DNA from: Komagataeibacter intermedius TF2
GTDB taxonomy: Bacteria > Pseudomonadota > Alphaproteobacteria > Acetobacterales > Acetobacteraceae
Direction of reading: 5' to 3'
NCBI RefSeq assembly: GCF_000964425.1
Contig: NZ_BANF01000012.1
Span: 1-64,000, forward strand
DNA: 64,000 nucleotides
In this document: one piece after another, positions 9,949 through 18,033 of the stretch
Position numbering within the stretch: the first letter of the stretch is position 1
Layout of the letters: each line of letters begins with the position of its first letter
Made by a program: the position numbers and the translations under genes
The notes under the pieces: model-generated
What the model was told of the DNA's origin: nothing
The model's database searches: none
What the model saw: the letters and a program-made list of their open reading frames with translations, nothing else

Positions 9949-11619
9949 TTATTTCTTCTTTTCCCATTCAAACAGACCGTGACACGACATGACCCTCTGC
10001 CGATCATATATGAGAAGCGAGAATTCATCATCCACCGGAACAATCCGGTCCGGTGTTCCCATGTTGCTTATGACCGCAGCCTGTTTCAGATACTCATCAT
10101 TTTTTGGAAAGACTGGTGAATAGACCAGAAAGAAGACACGATCCGTGCCCTGCAGGTCAGCAGGCAGGTACCAGTCCCTTTTGCTCAGCCACGGACGGGA
10201 TGCAAGATGGCATGCCGCTTTATCCGCGGCTGATACATCCTCGTTAACCATGATCGAACGCAGTTTCAGTTCTCCCCCACTGGCAAGCGTCGTAAGGGAA
10301 GCGTGCCAGTAATCCGTATAACCATATGTAAGATCCTGCTGATGCAGCACGGCCATCAGGGGCCGGACATCCAACTGATGACCAACATGATACGGGTCGA
10401 TATCCACGTCCTGTTCCGTCCGGGGGTGCCATGTCAGCACGCAGGCCAGTAATGACCACACGATCGCCCCCATGAAAATGCCGGATGCGTCCCCAGCCCT
10501 GTCAGAACGGGCATAGGCAATGGTCGCGAACAGCAAAACGGGCAGAAAATAACGGATGATGTCTTCGCCGGGAATATGGAAATCCAGTATCGACGCCGCA
10601 AGGACATCCATGACCAGCCCGACGACCAGAATATCCGAAACGGAATCTTCCCCGGCAAAGCACTGGTTCCGTCTTACGTCATTCACCCGCTGACGGGCAT
10701 AACGCCAGACATAAAGCGCAATGAACACGAACGGCACCAGGCGCACGATATCTGTCAGGGAATTATGGTTGGCATGGCCGATAACGGTCTTGCCCCAGAA
10801 ATTGATGCCGAACAGGTCCAGCACCGACATAAGGGCCAACAGCAGGTGTGAAGGCAGTTCCGGCAGCGCCATGAAATGGGCCACCACATGCAGGGAATGG
10901 AATCCCCCTTCCACGTGGATAACAGTCTTGATCACCGTCGCCGCTACAAAAGCCATGATCACAGGCACAAAGCAGCGCACGCCCCGTTCGGGATGATCGT
11001 CTGTCCAGATCCGCCACAGGCTGACAAGACAGGTCGGCATGACAAAACAGCAGACGGCAAACGGGTCGCTGATAAAAATGATGCTGACAAACATGAACAG
11101 GCTGGCCTGCGCCAGCTTTCCCCCTGTTCCATCCAGCACACGTCCGGCGGCGATAATGCCCACAAGGGCCACGAACATCGTACCCACATGATAGGGTGCA
11201 TACGTAATGAACGCGATTGCTTCCTGCTCATATAGCGGCACAAGGGCGATAAAGCCCATGACGGGCAGCAGACATCGCCAGGACCGGTTGCGTCTTCCGC
11301 CCAGGGCCAGATAACAGGCAGCCCCAATAATACCGCCCCACCACACGGCAGGCAGGATATGCAGCACCGTCATGCTTGCGGGCATGAGCCTGAGCAGGCC
11401 GGCCATGCCCAGCAGATCTATCAGCCAGAAATTGTCAGGGGAATTGACCCACCCCTTGAGAAAAAAATTCCCCTGCGCCATGTCCTGCGCTTCGAACCAG
11501 GCATTGGCCTGGTCTGAATCCGGCAGGAACCGCAGGCCGAAATGATAACACAGGGCACCACCCAGAAACGATAAAATAACCGATAGTATAACAGGGATAT
11601 ATTTTCTGCCTACGTTCAT
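9949..11619 (-). CDS. Unassigned polytopic membrane protein, possible GT-C glycosyltransferase
   Basis: I do not recognise a named family. The 556-residue protein begins with a membrane anchor, then a loop with LPDSDQANAWFEAQDMAQ, which resembles the acidic first periplasmic loop of GT-C enzymes. Ten or more hydrophobic segments follow up to about residue 400, and a soluble C-terminal domain of about 150 residues closes the protein. It reads in the same direction as the two GT22 genes and the GT2 gene and shares their lower GC. A role in the same glycan pathway, as transferase or as flippase-like partner, is inference from topology and neighbourhood only. The start ATG has a weak GGTGGG upstream. 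Confidence 0.55.
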   Translation of the reverse strand: MNVGRKYIPVILSVILSFLGGALCYHFGLRFLPDSDQANAWFEAQDMAQGNFFLKGWVNSPDNFWLIDLLGMAGLLRLMPASMTVLHILPAVWWGGIIGAACYLALGGRRNRSWRCLLPVMGFIALVPLYEQEAIAFITYAPYHVGTMFVALVGIIAAGRVLDGTGGKLAQASLFMFVSIIFISDPFAVCCFVMPTCLVSLWRIWTDDHPERGVRCFVPVIMAFVAATVIKTVIHVEGGFHSLHVVAHFMALPELPSHLLLALMSVLDLFGINFWGKTVIGHANHNSLTDIVRLVPFVFIALYVWRYARQRVNDVRRNQCFAGEDSVSDILVVGLVMDVLAASILDFHIPGEDIIRYFLPVLLFATIAYARSDRAGDASGIFMGAIVWSLLACVLTWHPRTEQDVDIDPYHVGHQLDVRPLMAVLHQQDLTYGYTDYWHASLTTLASGGELKLRSIMVNEDVSAADKAACHLASRPWLSKRDWYLPADLQGTDRVFFLVYSPVFPKNDEYLKQAAVISNMGTPDRIVPVDDEFSLLIYDRQRVMSCHGLFEWEKKK

Positions 11620-12054
11620 GCCATTATACCCACCATGAAGTAATATTATAATCTACAAAAACAACAACAATAAGACGAAACTATATTATCGACATTCTGC
11701 GTTACATAGGTAGTGCCCGCTATAATCGTGCGGCCTTCATGGCCAGTCATGGGGGCGATATGGGTGTACAGGCATCATGCTGCCCCGCCTCCTGTCCAGA
11801 CGGCGCATAATCTATGGGGATTGCGGCATGAAGGGATTGTCTGCGCAAAAAGGATCCCGGCGTTGACAGGCGAGGAACGCCAGTCCCCCCGGTTGGGGCA
11901 GACCTCGATGTATCATGCATGATCAGACCGTTGCGCCACCCTGCAAAATACGTCGGGCATGCTACCTCATCATCACGATAAGGACGTCGTATATCTGACA
12001 ATTGAAATATGAGTGACCTCCCGCATGGGACAGCTCCCGTGCATGGGGTGTGGG
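11620..12054. other. 435-bp gap, AT-rich, no gene seen
   Basis: Between the GT2 gene and the polytopic membrane gene, both on the minus strand. Neither strand holds a reading frame with a convincing start and protein-like composition. It may carry the promoter of the minus-strand membrane genes, but I find no clear -35/-10 pair. Its base composition matches the glycosyltransferase block rather than the core genome. Confidence 0.5.
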
Positions 12055-12861
12055 TCAGCCTGCCTTGCCACAACCTGCTGCAGTTGGAAGAGACGTCTTT
12101 TTACGCTTCAGCATGTGATGGGCAATCATCTGCCCGAACTGGATCAGCACCTTGCGGCCCATCTTGCTTTCCCCTTCATGACGCGACCGGAAAACAAATG
12201 GCAGTTCAATCACGCGCGGAGCGGTTTTCTGAACCATCAGCAGGTCAAGCAGGATCTTGAACCCCGTACCCGACAGGTCGCGCACTGACCTGACAAACAG
12301 ATCACGGCGCACGGCGAAAAAACCGCTCATCGGGTCGCTGACCTTCACGGGCAGGCATAGCTGCGCGATCCGGATGCCCGCATTGGACAGGAACAGCCGC
12401 CACCAGTTGGCCAGGCCACTATTGTCGCCACCTTCCACATGCCGGCTGCCGATCGCCACATCGTACCCCTGATGCCGGATGGCATCGAACATCTGGCCCA
12501 GCAGCCGTTCGTCATGCTGCATGTCGCCATCCATCACCGCCACAACCGGCGCCGATGACGACAGGATTCCCTCAATCACGGCGGAAGACAGGCCTCGACG
12601 CCCCACCCGCAGGATACCCCGCACCCGGCTGTCTGCCTGCGCCAGCCGCCAGACTTCATCTATGGTGCCGTCTGGCGAGGCATCGTCAACAAATATCAGT
12701 TCCCAATCGAGATGCACCAGCGCCTGCTCCACCGCGTGAAACAGGGGTTCGACATTTCCGCGTTCATTATAGCACGGGATGATGACGCTCAGGACCGGGC
12801 CCGGTCGGGATATACCTTTTTCATGCGACTCAGACTGCGAGGGGACTGAAGAAGCTTGCAT
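12055..12861 (-). CDS. Polyprenyl-phosphate mannose synthase-like GT2 glycosyltransferase
   Basis: A 268-residue soluble family 2 glycosyltransferase. It opens with LSVIIPCYNERGNVEPL, has the nucleotide-sugar motif IFVDDASPDGT, and MDGDMQHDERLL where Dol-P-Man synthases have a DADLQH-type DxD. It continues with SDPMSGFFAVRRDLF and GTGFKILLDLL, both typical of the DPM1/Ppm1 branch. There are no C-terminal membrane helices, as in the DPM1 type. It would load mannose (or a related sugar) from a nucleotide onto polyprenyl phosphate at the inner face of the membrane, giving the donor that the two neighbouring GT22 enzymes need. The actual sugar is not shown by the sequence. Confidence 0.82.
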   Translation of the reverse strand: MQASSVPSQSESHEKGISRPGPVLSVIIPCYNERGNVEPLFHAVEQALVHLDWELIFVDDASPDGTIDEVWRLAQADSRVRGILRVGRRGLSSAVIEGILSSSAPVVAVMDGDMQHDERLLGQMFDAIRHQGYDVAIGSRHVEGGDNSGLANWWRLFLSNAGIRIAQLCLPVKVSDPMSGFFAVRRDLFVRSVRDLSGTGFKILLDLLMVQKTAPRVIELPFVFRSRHEGESKMGRKVLIQFGQMIAHHMLKRKKTSLPTAAGCGKAG

Positions 12862-13003
12862 GGTCGGTAAAAATTCCTAGGGCTTTACATGGATGGCGCT
12901 GCGGCAGGACGTACCGCAGGCAGCCCCCCCATTACAAGGGGTCATGCGTAAAGGATTTCCCCTACGGCTGCAATATAAGCGGATATGCGGCCTGAAACAG
13001 AAA

Positions 13004-13033
13004 CAGGCCGGTTACCAAAAGGCAACCGGCCTG
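13004..13033 (-). terminator. Terminator of tRNA-Pro
   Basis: 10-bp inverted repeat CAGGCCGGTT (13004-13013) / AACCGGCCTG (13024-13033) just 3' of the tRNA. Read on the minus strand it is followed by a T-rich stretch (TTTCTGTTT). Confidence 0.75.
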
Positions 13034-13039
13034 CGAATC

Positions 13040-13116
13040 TGGTCGGAGTGAGAGGATTCGAACCTCCGGCCCCTGCGTCCCGAACACAGTGCTCTACCAG
13101 GCTGAGCTACACTCCG
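13040..13116 (-). tRNA. tRNA-Pro (anticodon CGG)
   Basis: The minus strand folds as a cloverleaf: acceptor CGGAGTG pairs with CACTCCG, D arm GCTC/GAGC, anticodon stem CTGTG/CGCAG with loop TTCGGGA, so anticodon CGG for codon CCG, and T loop TTCGAAT. The 3' CCA is encoded (13040-13042). The C1-G72 pair start is typical of bacterial tRNA-Pro. Confidence 0.96.
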
Positions 13117-13171
13117 TTGCAGGCGGCTATACAGGGCTGTTGCATTTTAGGCAAGGGGATAGATGAAAGAT

Positions 13172-13756
13172 TTACAGCGTGGCGACCCTGTCGCGTGCAT
13201 CCGCCTGCACCGGCAGGGTCGCCAGCGCCGTCATCAGCGTCGCGACATCGGGCACCACCTCAAACAGGTTCCGCGCGGACGGGGAGGCAAATCCATCCGC
13301 GATACAGCCATCCACCATGGCCAGCAGCGGATCGGCCCAGCCCGCCACGTTGACGATATAGATCGGCTTGTCATGCTGGCGCAGCTGCCGCCACGTGATG
13401 ATCTCGATCGTCTCGTCAAAAGTGCCAAGGCCACCGGGCATCACCACAAAGGCATCGGACTGTGCGAACATGCGCGCCTTGCGGTCATGCATGCTGTCGG
13501 TCACGGTCAGGTCGGTGACACCTTCATGCATGATCTCACGCGAATGCAGGAAGGCGGGAATGACCCCCGTTACCGCCCCGCCCGCAGCCAGCACGGCGTC
13601 CGCCACGGTCCCCATCAGCCCAACATGTCCCCCGCCATAGACCAGCCGGAGCCCGGCCTGCCCCAGTGCGGTACCCAGCGCACGGGACTGCGCCGCATAT
13701 TCCGGCCGGGAGCCGAAACGCGATCCACAAAAAACGGCAACGGATGAAATCTGCAT
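13172..13756 (-). CDS. LOG family protein (TIGR00730-type Rossmann fold)
   Basis: A 194-residue protein with the family motif PGGLGTFDE (PGGxGTxxE), preceded by a Rossmann-type segment LVYGGGHVGLMG. Members hydrolyse nucleoside 5'-monophosphates, including cytokinin riboside 5'-monophosphate, to base and ribose 5-phosphate; in bacteria many act as nucleotide housekeeping enzymes. It sits alone between tRNA-Pro and an MFS gene on the same strand. The in vivo substrate is not shown. Confidence 0.9.
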   Translation of the reverse strand: MQISSVAVFCGSRFGSRPEYAAQSRALGTALGQAGLRLVYGGGHVGLMGTVADAVLAAGGAVTGVIPAFLHSREIMHEGVTDLTVTDSMHDRKARMFAQSDAFVVMPGGLGTFDETIEIITWRQLRQHDKPIYIVNVAGWADPLLAMVDGCIADGFASPSARNLFEVVPDVATLMTALATLPVQADARDRVATL

Positions 13757-13801
13757 CTATCCAGCTCAGCTCCCCACAGGACTATCGTTTCCCCACGCCC
13801 G

Positions 13802-15004
13802 TCAGCGTGGCAGGACTCTCAACATAATGGTTACACCCACACCCGCCAGCGTGAACAGGGCGGATACCAGAAACAGCGCGCCATATCCCATGGTCTGGAT
13901 CACCAGTCCCAGCAGGGGGCCGGACAGGCCCACGGCAATATCAAGGAACACGGAAAACGCCCCCAGCGCGGCCCCCCGGTTTTCCGGCCCGACACGCGCC
14001 ACCGCCAGCACGCCCATGGCCGGGAACACCAGCGAAAACCCCGCCCCGGTCAGCGCCGCCCCCAGCGCCGCCCCACTGATCGAGGAACACCGCCACAGCA
14101 CGACCAGTCCCAGCGTTTCCACCAGCAGCGAGACAAGCGTGACCACCAGCCCACCACGGCGGTCAATCTGCCGGGCGAACAGGAACCGCATGAGTACGAA
14201 CGCCAGACCAAATCCGGTCAGCGCCGTTGCGGCCCCGTTCCAGTGGTTATGGGCATAGAACAGGGCAAGGCAGGCCGAAATCGTTCCGAACCCCACGGAC
14301 CCACATGCCAGAACCGCCCCATGCGGCAGGACACGGCGGAACACGGCATGAAACGGCATTGGCGGCGCCTTGCTGGGCACCGGCGGCACCGGGGCGTACT
14401 GCCGCGCCAGCAGGAACCCGAACAGGGTCAGCCCCGCCGACAGCATACCAACCACCGTCAGCCCGCCATATGGCAGCGCCAGGCCCGACAGAAGCTGACC
14501 GATCGGCGCGCCCAGCGCGATGCCGCCATACGACGTCACCCCATTCCATGAAATGACCTGCGCGGTGCGCGCTGCACCAACCCGCCCGATATTCCACATG
14601 ATGGCGCCGGTCGCGGTCCAGCTTTCCCCAATCCCCAGGAAAATACGGCTGGCAATCAGCAGGATGACGGACAGGGCCGCGAAATGCAGCAGCAGGCCCG
14701 ACAGCATCAGCGTCAGCCCCGACAGGGTACAGACCGCAAGGCCCGTCACCACCGTGGGCTTGGCCCCGCGACGATCCGCCTGCCGCCCCGCCCCCGCACG
14801 GGACGCAAAGGTGGCAAGGTACTGCACGGATACAGCCAGCCCCGCCAGCACCGTGTTATATCCCAGCACCTGGTGCACAAAAACCGGAATGACCGCCATC
14901 GGCAGGCCAATATCGATGTAGCAGAGGAGGTTGAACAGCACGACGGGAAGTATCCGCCGTGTAGGAGACCCCGATACAGCCTGCGGCCCGGTCATGATAC
15001 GCAT
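13802..15004 (-). CDS. YhhS-type MFS efflux transporter
   Basis: A 12-helix major facilitator of 400 residues. The N-terminal part, VLFNLLCYIDIGLPMAVIP then SVQYLATFASR, closely resembles E. coli YhhS and related proteins of the UPF0226 group. The helix 2-3 loop GRQADRRGAKPTVV is the usual MFS A motif. The open frame extends 72 codons further upstream, but that part has no MFS character. I start at ATG 15004, or 14995, near a GGAG. Substrate unknown; relatives are linked to export of sugars or drugs. A divergent NUDIX gene begins 200 bp away. Confidence 0.85.
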   Translation of the reverse strand: MRIMTGPQAVSGSPTRRILPVVLFNLLCYIDIGLPMAVIPVFVHQVLGYNTVLAGLAVSVQYLATFASRAGAGRQADRRGAKPTVVTGLAVCTLSGLTLMLSGLLLHFAALSVILLIASRIFLGIGESWTATGAIMWNIGRVGAARTAQVISWNGVTSYGGIALGAPIGQLLSGLALPYGGLTVVGMLSAGLTLFGFLLARQYAPVPPVPSKAPPMPFHAVFRRVLPHGAVLACGSVGFGTISACLALFYAHNHWNGAATALTGFGLAFVLMRFLFARQIDRRGGLVVTLVSLLVETLGLVVLWRCSSISGAALGAALTGAGFSLVFPAMGVLAVARVGPENRGAALGAFSVFLDIAVGLSGPLLGLVIQTMGYGALFLVSALFTLAGVGVTIMLRVLPR

Positions 15005-15203
15005 AAACTCCGTCAATAAAAAACAAACACCCCGATCAAACGCGGATACCAGCAATACGACCAACCCCACAAAATCATTGTGGAGCCGGGGCACCATAGG
15101 GCTTATGGGAAAACGTGAAAAAACCAACCCATGGCCATTCGTTCCCGCACGACTGCCCTGTGCGGGATGCATGCAGACATGATCAGGAAGGATGCAGGAC
15201 CCC

Positions 15204-15779
15204 ATGACGCAATCCCCCACCCCGGATGCAGGTGGCTATACAACCGTTTCCACCCGCACCGCCTATGAAAATCCATGGACCCGCGTGCGCGAAGACATCA
15301 TCATCCGTCCAGGTGGCAAAAAAGGGCTGTACGGCGTGGTGGAGCGGGGAGATTTTGTCGTGGTCCTGCCCCTGTGGGACGGACCGGATGGCCCGCGCGT
15401 CACCCTGATCCGCCAGTACCGCTATCCCATCGGCAAACGGATGTGGGAACTGCCCATGGGCATGTGGGAACACCGTCCCGACGCCACGCCCGAAGACGTG
15501 GCGCGCGGCGAACTGCGGGAGGAAACCGGTCTGATCGCCGACCATATGCGCGAGGCCGGCCTGTTGTACCAGGGTGCTGGATACACCACCCAGAAAGGTC
15601 GCGCCTATCTGGCCACCGGCCTGCGGCAGGGTCCGCACCAGCGTGAGGAAACAGAGGAAGACATTACCTGCCACGTCGTCACGCTGAAGGACATGGAAGC
15701 CATGATCGTGGACGGACGGATCACCTGCATGGTCACAATCGCGGCATTTGGTCTGATCCGCGCGCGCGGGTGGATCTGA
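15204..15779 (+). CDS. NUDIX hydrolase, ADP-ribose pyrophosphatase-like
   Basis: A 191-residue protein with an intact NUDIX core ARGELREETGLI and the preceding MWELPMGMWE strand. The layout LIRQYRYPIGKRMWELPMG matches the ADP-ribose/nucleoside-diphosphate-sugar pyrophosphatase subgroup, which releases sugar phosphate and a nucleoside monophosphate with Mg2+. ATG 15204 has AGGA 5 bases upstream; the ATG at 15192 lies directly against its Shine-Dalgarno sequence and is less likely. Substrate not certain. Confidence 0.85.
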   Translation: MTQSPTPDAGGYTTVSTRTAYENPWTRVREDIIIRPGGKKGLYGVVERGDFVVVLPLWDGPDGPRVTLIRQYRYPIGKRMWELPMGMWEHRPDATPEDVARGELREETGLIADHMREAGLLYQGAGYTTQKGRAYLATGLRQGPHQREETEEDITCHVVTLKDMEAMIVDGRITCMVTIAAFGLIRARGWI

Positions 15780-16164
15780 CCGGGCCGGGACTCGCCAGCC
15801 GAATGCCAGACCCGAAATGTTCTGGTCCGGGAAAGAAAATACAGGCAGGCCGTGCCCGAATATCGCAGCATGATGCCGTGAATTCAGGCCACCACCGGTC
15901 TGCCTGATAGATCGGAAAAAGGTGCCTCCGGCATCACTCATCAGACACATCATCAACCGGCCCGCCTGTTCCCACAGAGCCGCAGAAATCAAGGCTCAGG
16001 GCACATCGCACGGCTTCATCATGAAGGGAATAAAGCCCTGCATCCCTGGTCGAAAATCACGCGGGAAACCCGTCAGATACGACAGGAGAAAATAGTGGAC
16101 CATACCCTTGCCGGACATTTTCCCTCTGAATCGCGTTGCAGACCACAAGGACGATCCCGCCGGT
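15780..16164. other. 385-bp gap without a recognisable gene
   Basis: Between the NUDIX gene and the end of convergent metF. The minus-strand frame that runs through it and across the NUDIX gene has no recognisable domain and is an antisense shadow. No strong hairpin with T-run is visible. It may hold a decayed gene, but nothing identifies it. Confidence 0.4.
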
Positions 16165-16926
16165 TCAGCAGGTCAACAGATCCTGCACCTGGCCCCGGCG
16201 CAGCGGGGGCAGGTAACGCTCCAGCTTGACGCGCAGCGGCATGAGATAGGTATTGCCGCCTGCCTGCGCCACGGTCTCCATCATCTGCCGTGCAAAGGCG
16301 ATATTGGCGTCCAGCGTCGGCTCGAAATCATGGGGAAAAATGACGTGGTTCGTCGTTTCCCAGTATGAGCGTGACTTCGGGCCAATCACGGGGGAAATGC
16401 CCCAGAACACGTTTTCCCCATGCAGCCAGTTCATGCACAGGTCCAGCATGCGCATGTCAAAAATGGGCTGGGTAAAGAAACCGGCGGCACCGGCTTCCTT
16501 CTTGCGGGCTATGGCCTCCATTTCCTTGTACGGCGCACGGCGGTACGGATCGAAGGCGGCATAGACCGTCAGATGCGGCGCTTCACGCCGGTACCGGGCA
16601 ATCATGCTCTCGCTGGTATTGGGGTAGGTACGGTGCTTCAGGTCCGACGGCGGATCCCCCTTCACCACCAGCACTTCCTTCAGGTCCGGGTCGTCCGCGC
16701 CCGGCAGCGGTGCGTCGGGCGCGATGTCGATGGCGCGGATATGGGGCACCACACGGGGGAAAATCGGACGGACCAGGGCCGCAGCCTCCCAGCTTCGGAT
16801 GGAAAAACGCAGGAGGTCGGGAATATTGAGCATCTGCGCATCGGGAAACAGCCGACGGACATCCTCGGCATCGCGCAGCAGCGTTTCCCGGTCGCGCGGG
16901 ATCAGTTCAACGGATGTCAGCGTCAT
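16165..16926 (-). CDS. metF: Methylenetetrahydrofolate reductase family protein (short, divergent)
   Basis: A TIM-barrel flavoprotein family that reduces 5,10-methylene-THF to 5-methyl-THF for methionine synthesis. Recognisable pieces are SVELIPRD (in place of FEFFPPR), VVKGDPP, and [14 protein letters not shown], which corresponds to the FITQ-FFD segment of MetF. At 253 residues it is shorter than the usual 290-300. It overlaps folD by 4 bp (ATGA), so the enzyme that makes or consumes methylene-THF is translated just before it, which supports a folate role. It could instead be a MetF-like protein with a different one-carbon substrate. Confidence 0.75.
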   Translation of the reverse strand: MTLTSVELIPRDRETLLRDAEDVRRLFPDAQMLNIPDLLRFSIRSWEAAALVRPIFPRVVPHIRAIDIAPDAPLPGADDPDLKEVLVVKGDPPSDLKHRTYPNTSESMIARYRREAPHLTVYAAFDPYRRAPYKEMEAIARKKEAGAAGFFTQPIFDMRMLDLCMNWLHGENVFWGISPVIGPKSRSYWETTNHVIFPHDFEPTLDANIAFARQMMETVAQAGGNTYLMPLRVKLERYLPPLRRGQVQDLLTC

Positions 16927-17852
16927 GTGTTTTCTCCTGAACGCGCCTTGCCCTCCACAAGCATGCGGGCCGCATCGAGGGTATTGCGCAGCAGGCAGGC
17001 GATGGTCATGGGGCCGACCCCACCGGGCACAGGCGTAATCAGGCCCGCGCGCCTGACAGCTTCATCAAAATTCACATCCCCGACCAGCCGCGTCTTGCCG
17101 TTGGGCAGCGTCACGCGGGATATTCCGACATCGATCACCGTCGCACCCGGCTTGATCCAGTCGCCACGCACCAGTTCGCGCACGCCTGTCGCCACCACGA
17201 CAATATCCGCCTGCCGGGCAAGGGATGCGGTATCACGTGTATCGATATGGGCCACGGTTACGGTGCAGCCTTCGCGCAGCAGCAGTTCCGCCATGGGGCG
17301 GCCGACCAGGTTGGACGCCCCGATCACCAGCGCATCGCTGCCACGCATGTCGCCCACGTAATGACGCAGCAGCAGCAGGCAACCGAGTGGCGTGCACGGC
17401 ACGATGCCCGGCAGCCCCAGCGCCAGTCGGCCGGCATTGACCACGCCCAGCCCGTCCACGTCCTTTTCGGGAATGATCGCATTGGTCACCGCAACCGGGT
17501 CCAGCCCCGCAGGCAGCGGCAGCTGCACAAGGATGCCATGGATTTCGGGATCGACATTCAGCCGTTCGATCAGGCCCAGCAGTTCCTTCTGCGATGTCGT
17601 GGCGGGCAGCATGTGCATGAACGAACGCATGCCCGCGCGGTGGGTCTGCAGCGCCTTGTTGCGCACATAGACCTCACTGGCCGGGTCATTGCCCACCAGC
17701 ACCACCGCAAGGCCGGGCGTAACGTGATACCGGTCATAGAAAGCGCTGACATCGGTCGCGATATCCTGCGTCATGCGGGCCGCGAAGCCCTTGCCGTCAA
17801 TCAGGCGCGCGGCAGGGCGTTCCTGTGCATCGGATACTGCTGGACCGGTCAT
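16923..17852 (-). CDS. folD: Bifunctional methylene-THF dehydrogenase/methenyl-THF cyclohydrolase FolD
   Basis: Interconverts methylene-, methenyl- and 10-formyl-THF with NADP in the cytosol. Features seen are [14 protein letters not shown] (with the catalytic-region Lys), [27 protein letters not shown], the Rossmann-type [17 protein letters not shown] and the C-terminal [16 protein letters not shown] start at ATG 17852, where GGAGGG lies just upstream; the open frame continues to 17918 with a hydrophobic stretch that FolD proteins lack. Cotranscribed with the overlapping metF-like gene. Confidence 0.95.
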   Translation of the reverse strand: MTGPAVSDAQERPAARLIDGKGFAARMTQDIATDVSAFYDRYHVTPGLAVVLVGNDPASEVYVRNKALQTHRAGMRSFMHMLPATTSQKELLGLIERLNVDPEIHGILVQLPLPAGLDPVAVTNAIIPEKDVDGLGVVNAGRLALGLPGIVPCTPLGCLLLLRHYVGDMRGSDALVIGASNLVGRPMAELLLREGCTVTVAHIDTRDTASLARQADIVVVATGVRELVRGDWIKPGATVIDVGISRVTLPNGKTRLVGDVNFDEAVRRAGLITPVPGGVGPMTIACLLRNTLDAARMLVEGKARSGENT

Positions 17853-17946
17853 CATCCCTCCGGAAACGAACATGGCGATGCCAGCAGATAAGGCAAGAAA
17901 CCATGGCGCGACAATCATCCCGCGCCAGTTTTCTGGCCCATGCAGT

Positions 17947-17989
17947 AAAAAAACCGGCTTTTTCCCCGTCCGGACGCAAAAAAGGCCGG
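17947..17989 (-). terminator. Terminator after degP
   Basis: Inverted repeat CCGGCTTTTT (17954-17963) / AAAAAGGCCGG (17979-17989), with one bulged base, flanked on the left by seven A. On the minus strand this gives a GC-capped stem followed by TTTTTTT, between degP and folD. Confidence 0.6.
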
Positions 17990-18033
17990 AGCATCGCTGC
18001 CCCGGCCCACTGCCACCCGGTTATGGGAATGGC

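Noticed and set aside
13793-13810. CCACGC/GCGTGG hairpin between the LOG and MFS genes
   Set aside because: Only 6 bp, overlaps the end of the MFS gene and has no T-run on the minus strand; too weak to list.
15183-15992. 270-codon minus-strand frame across the NUDIX gene and the following gap
   Set aside because: The part over the NUDIX gene is clearly antisense, and the rest shows no transposase or other domain that I can identify.
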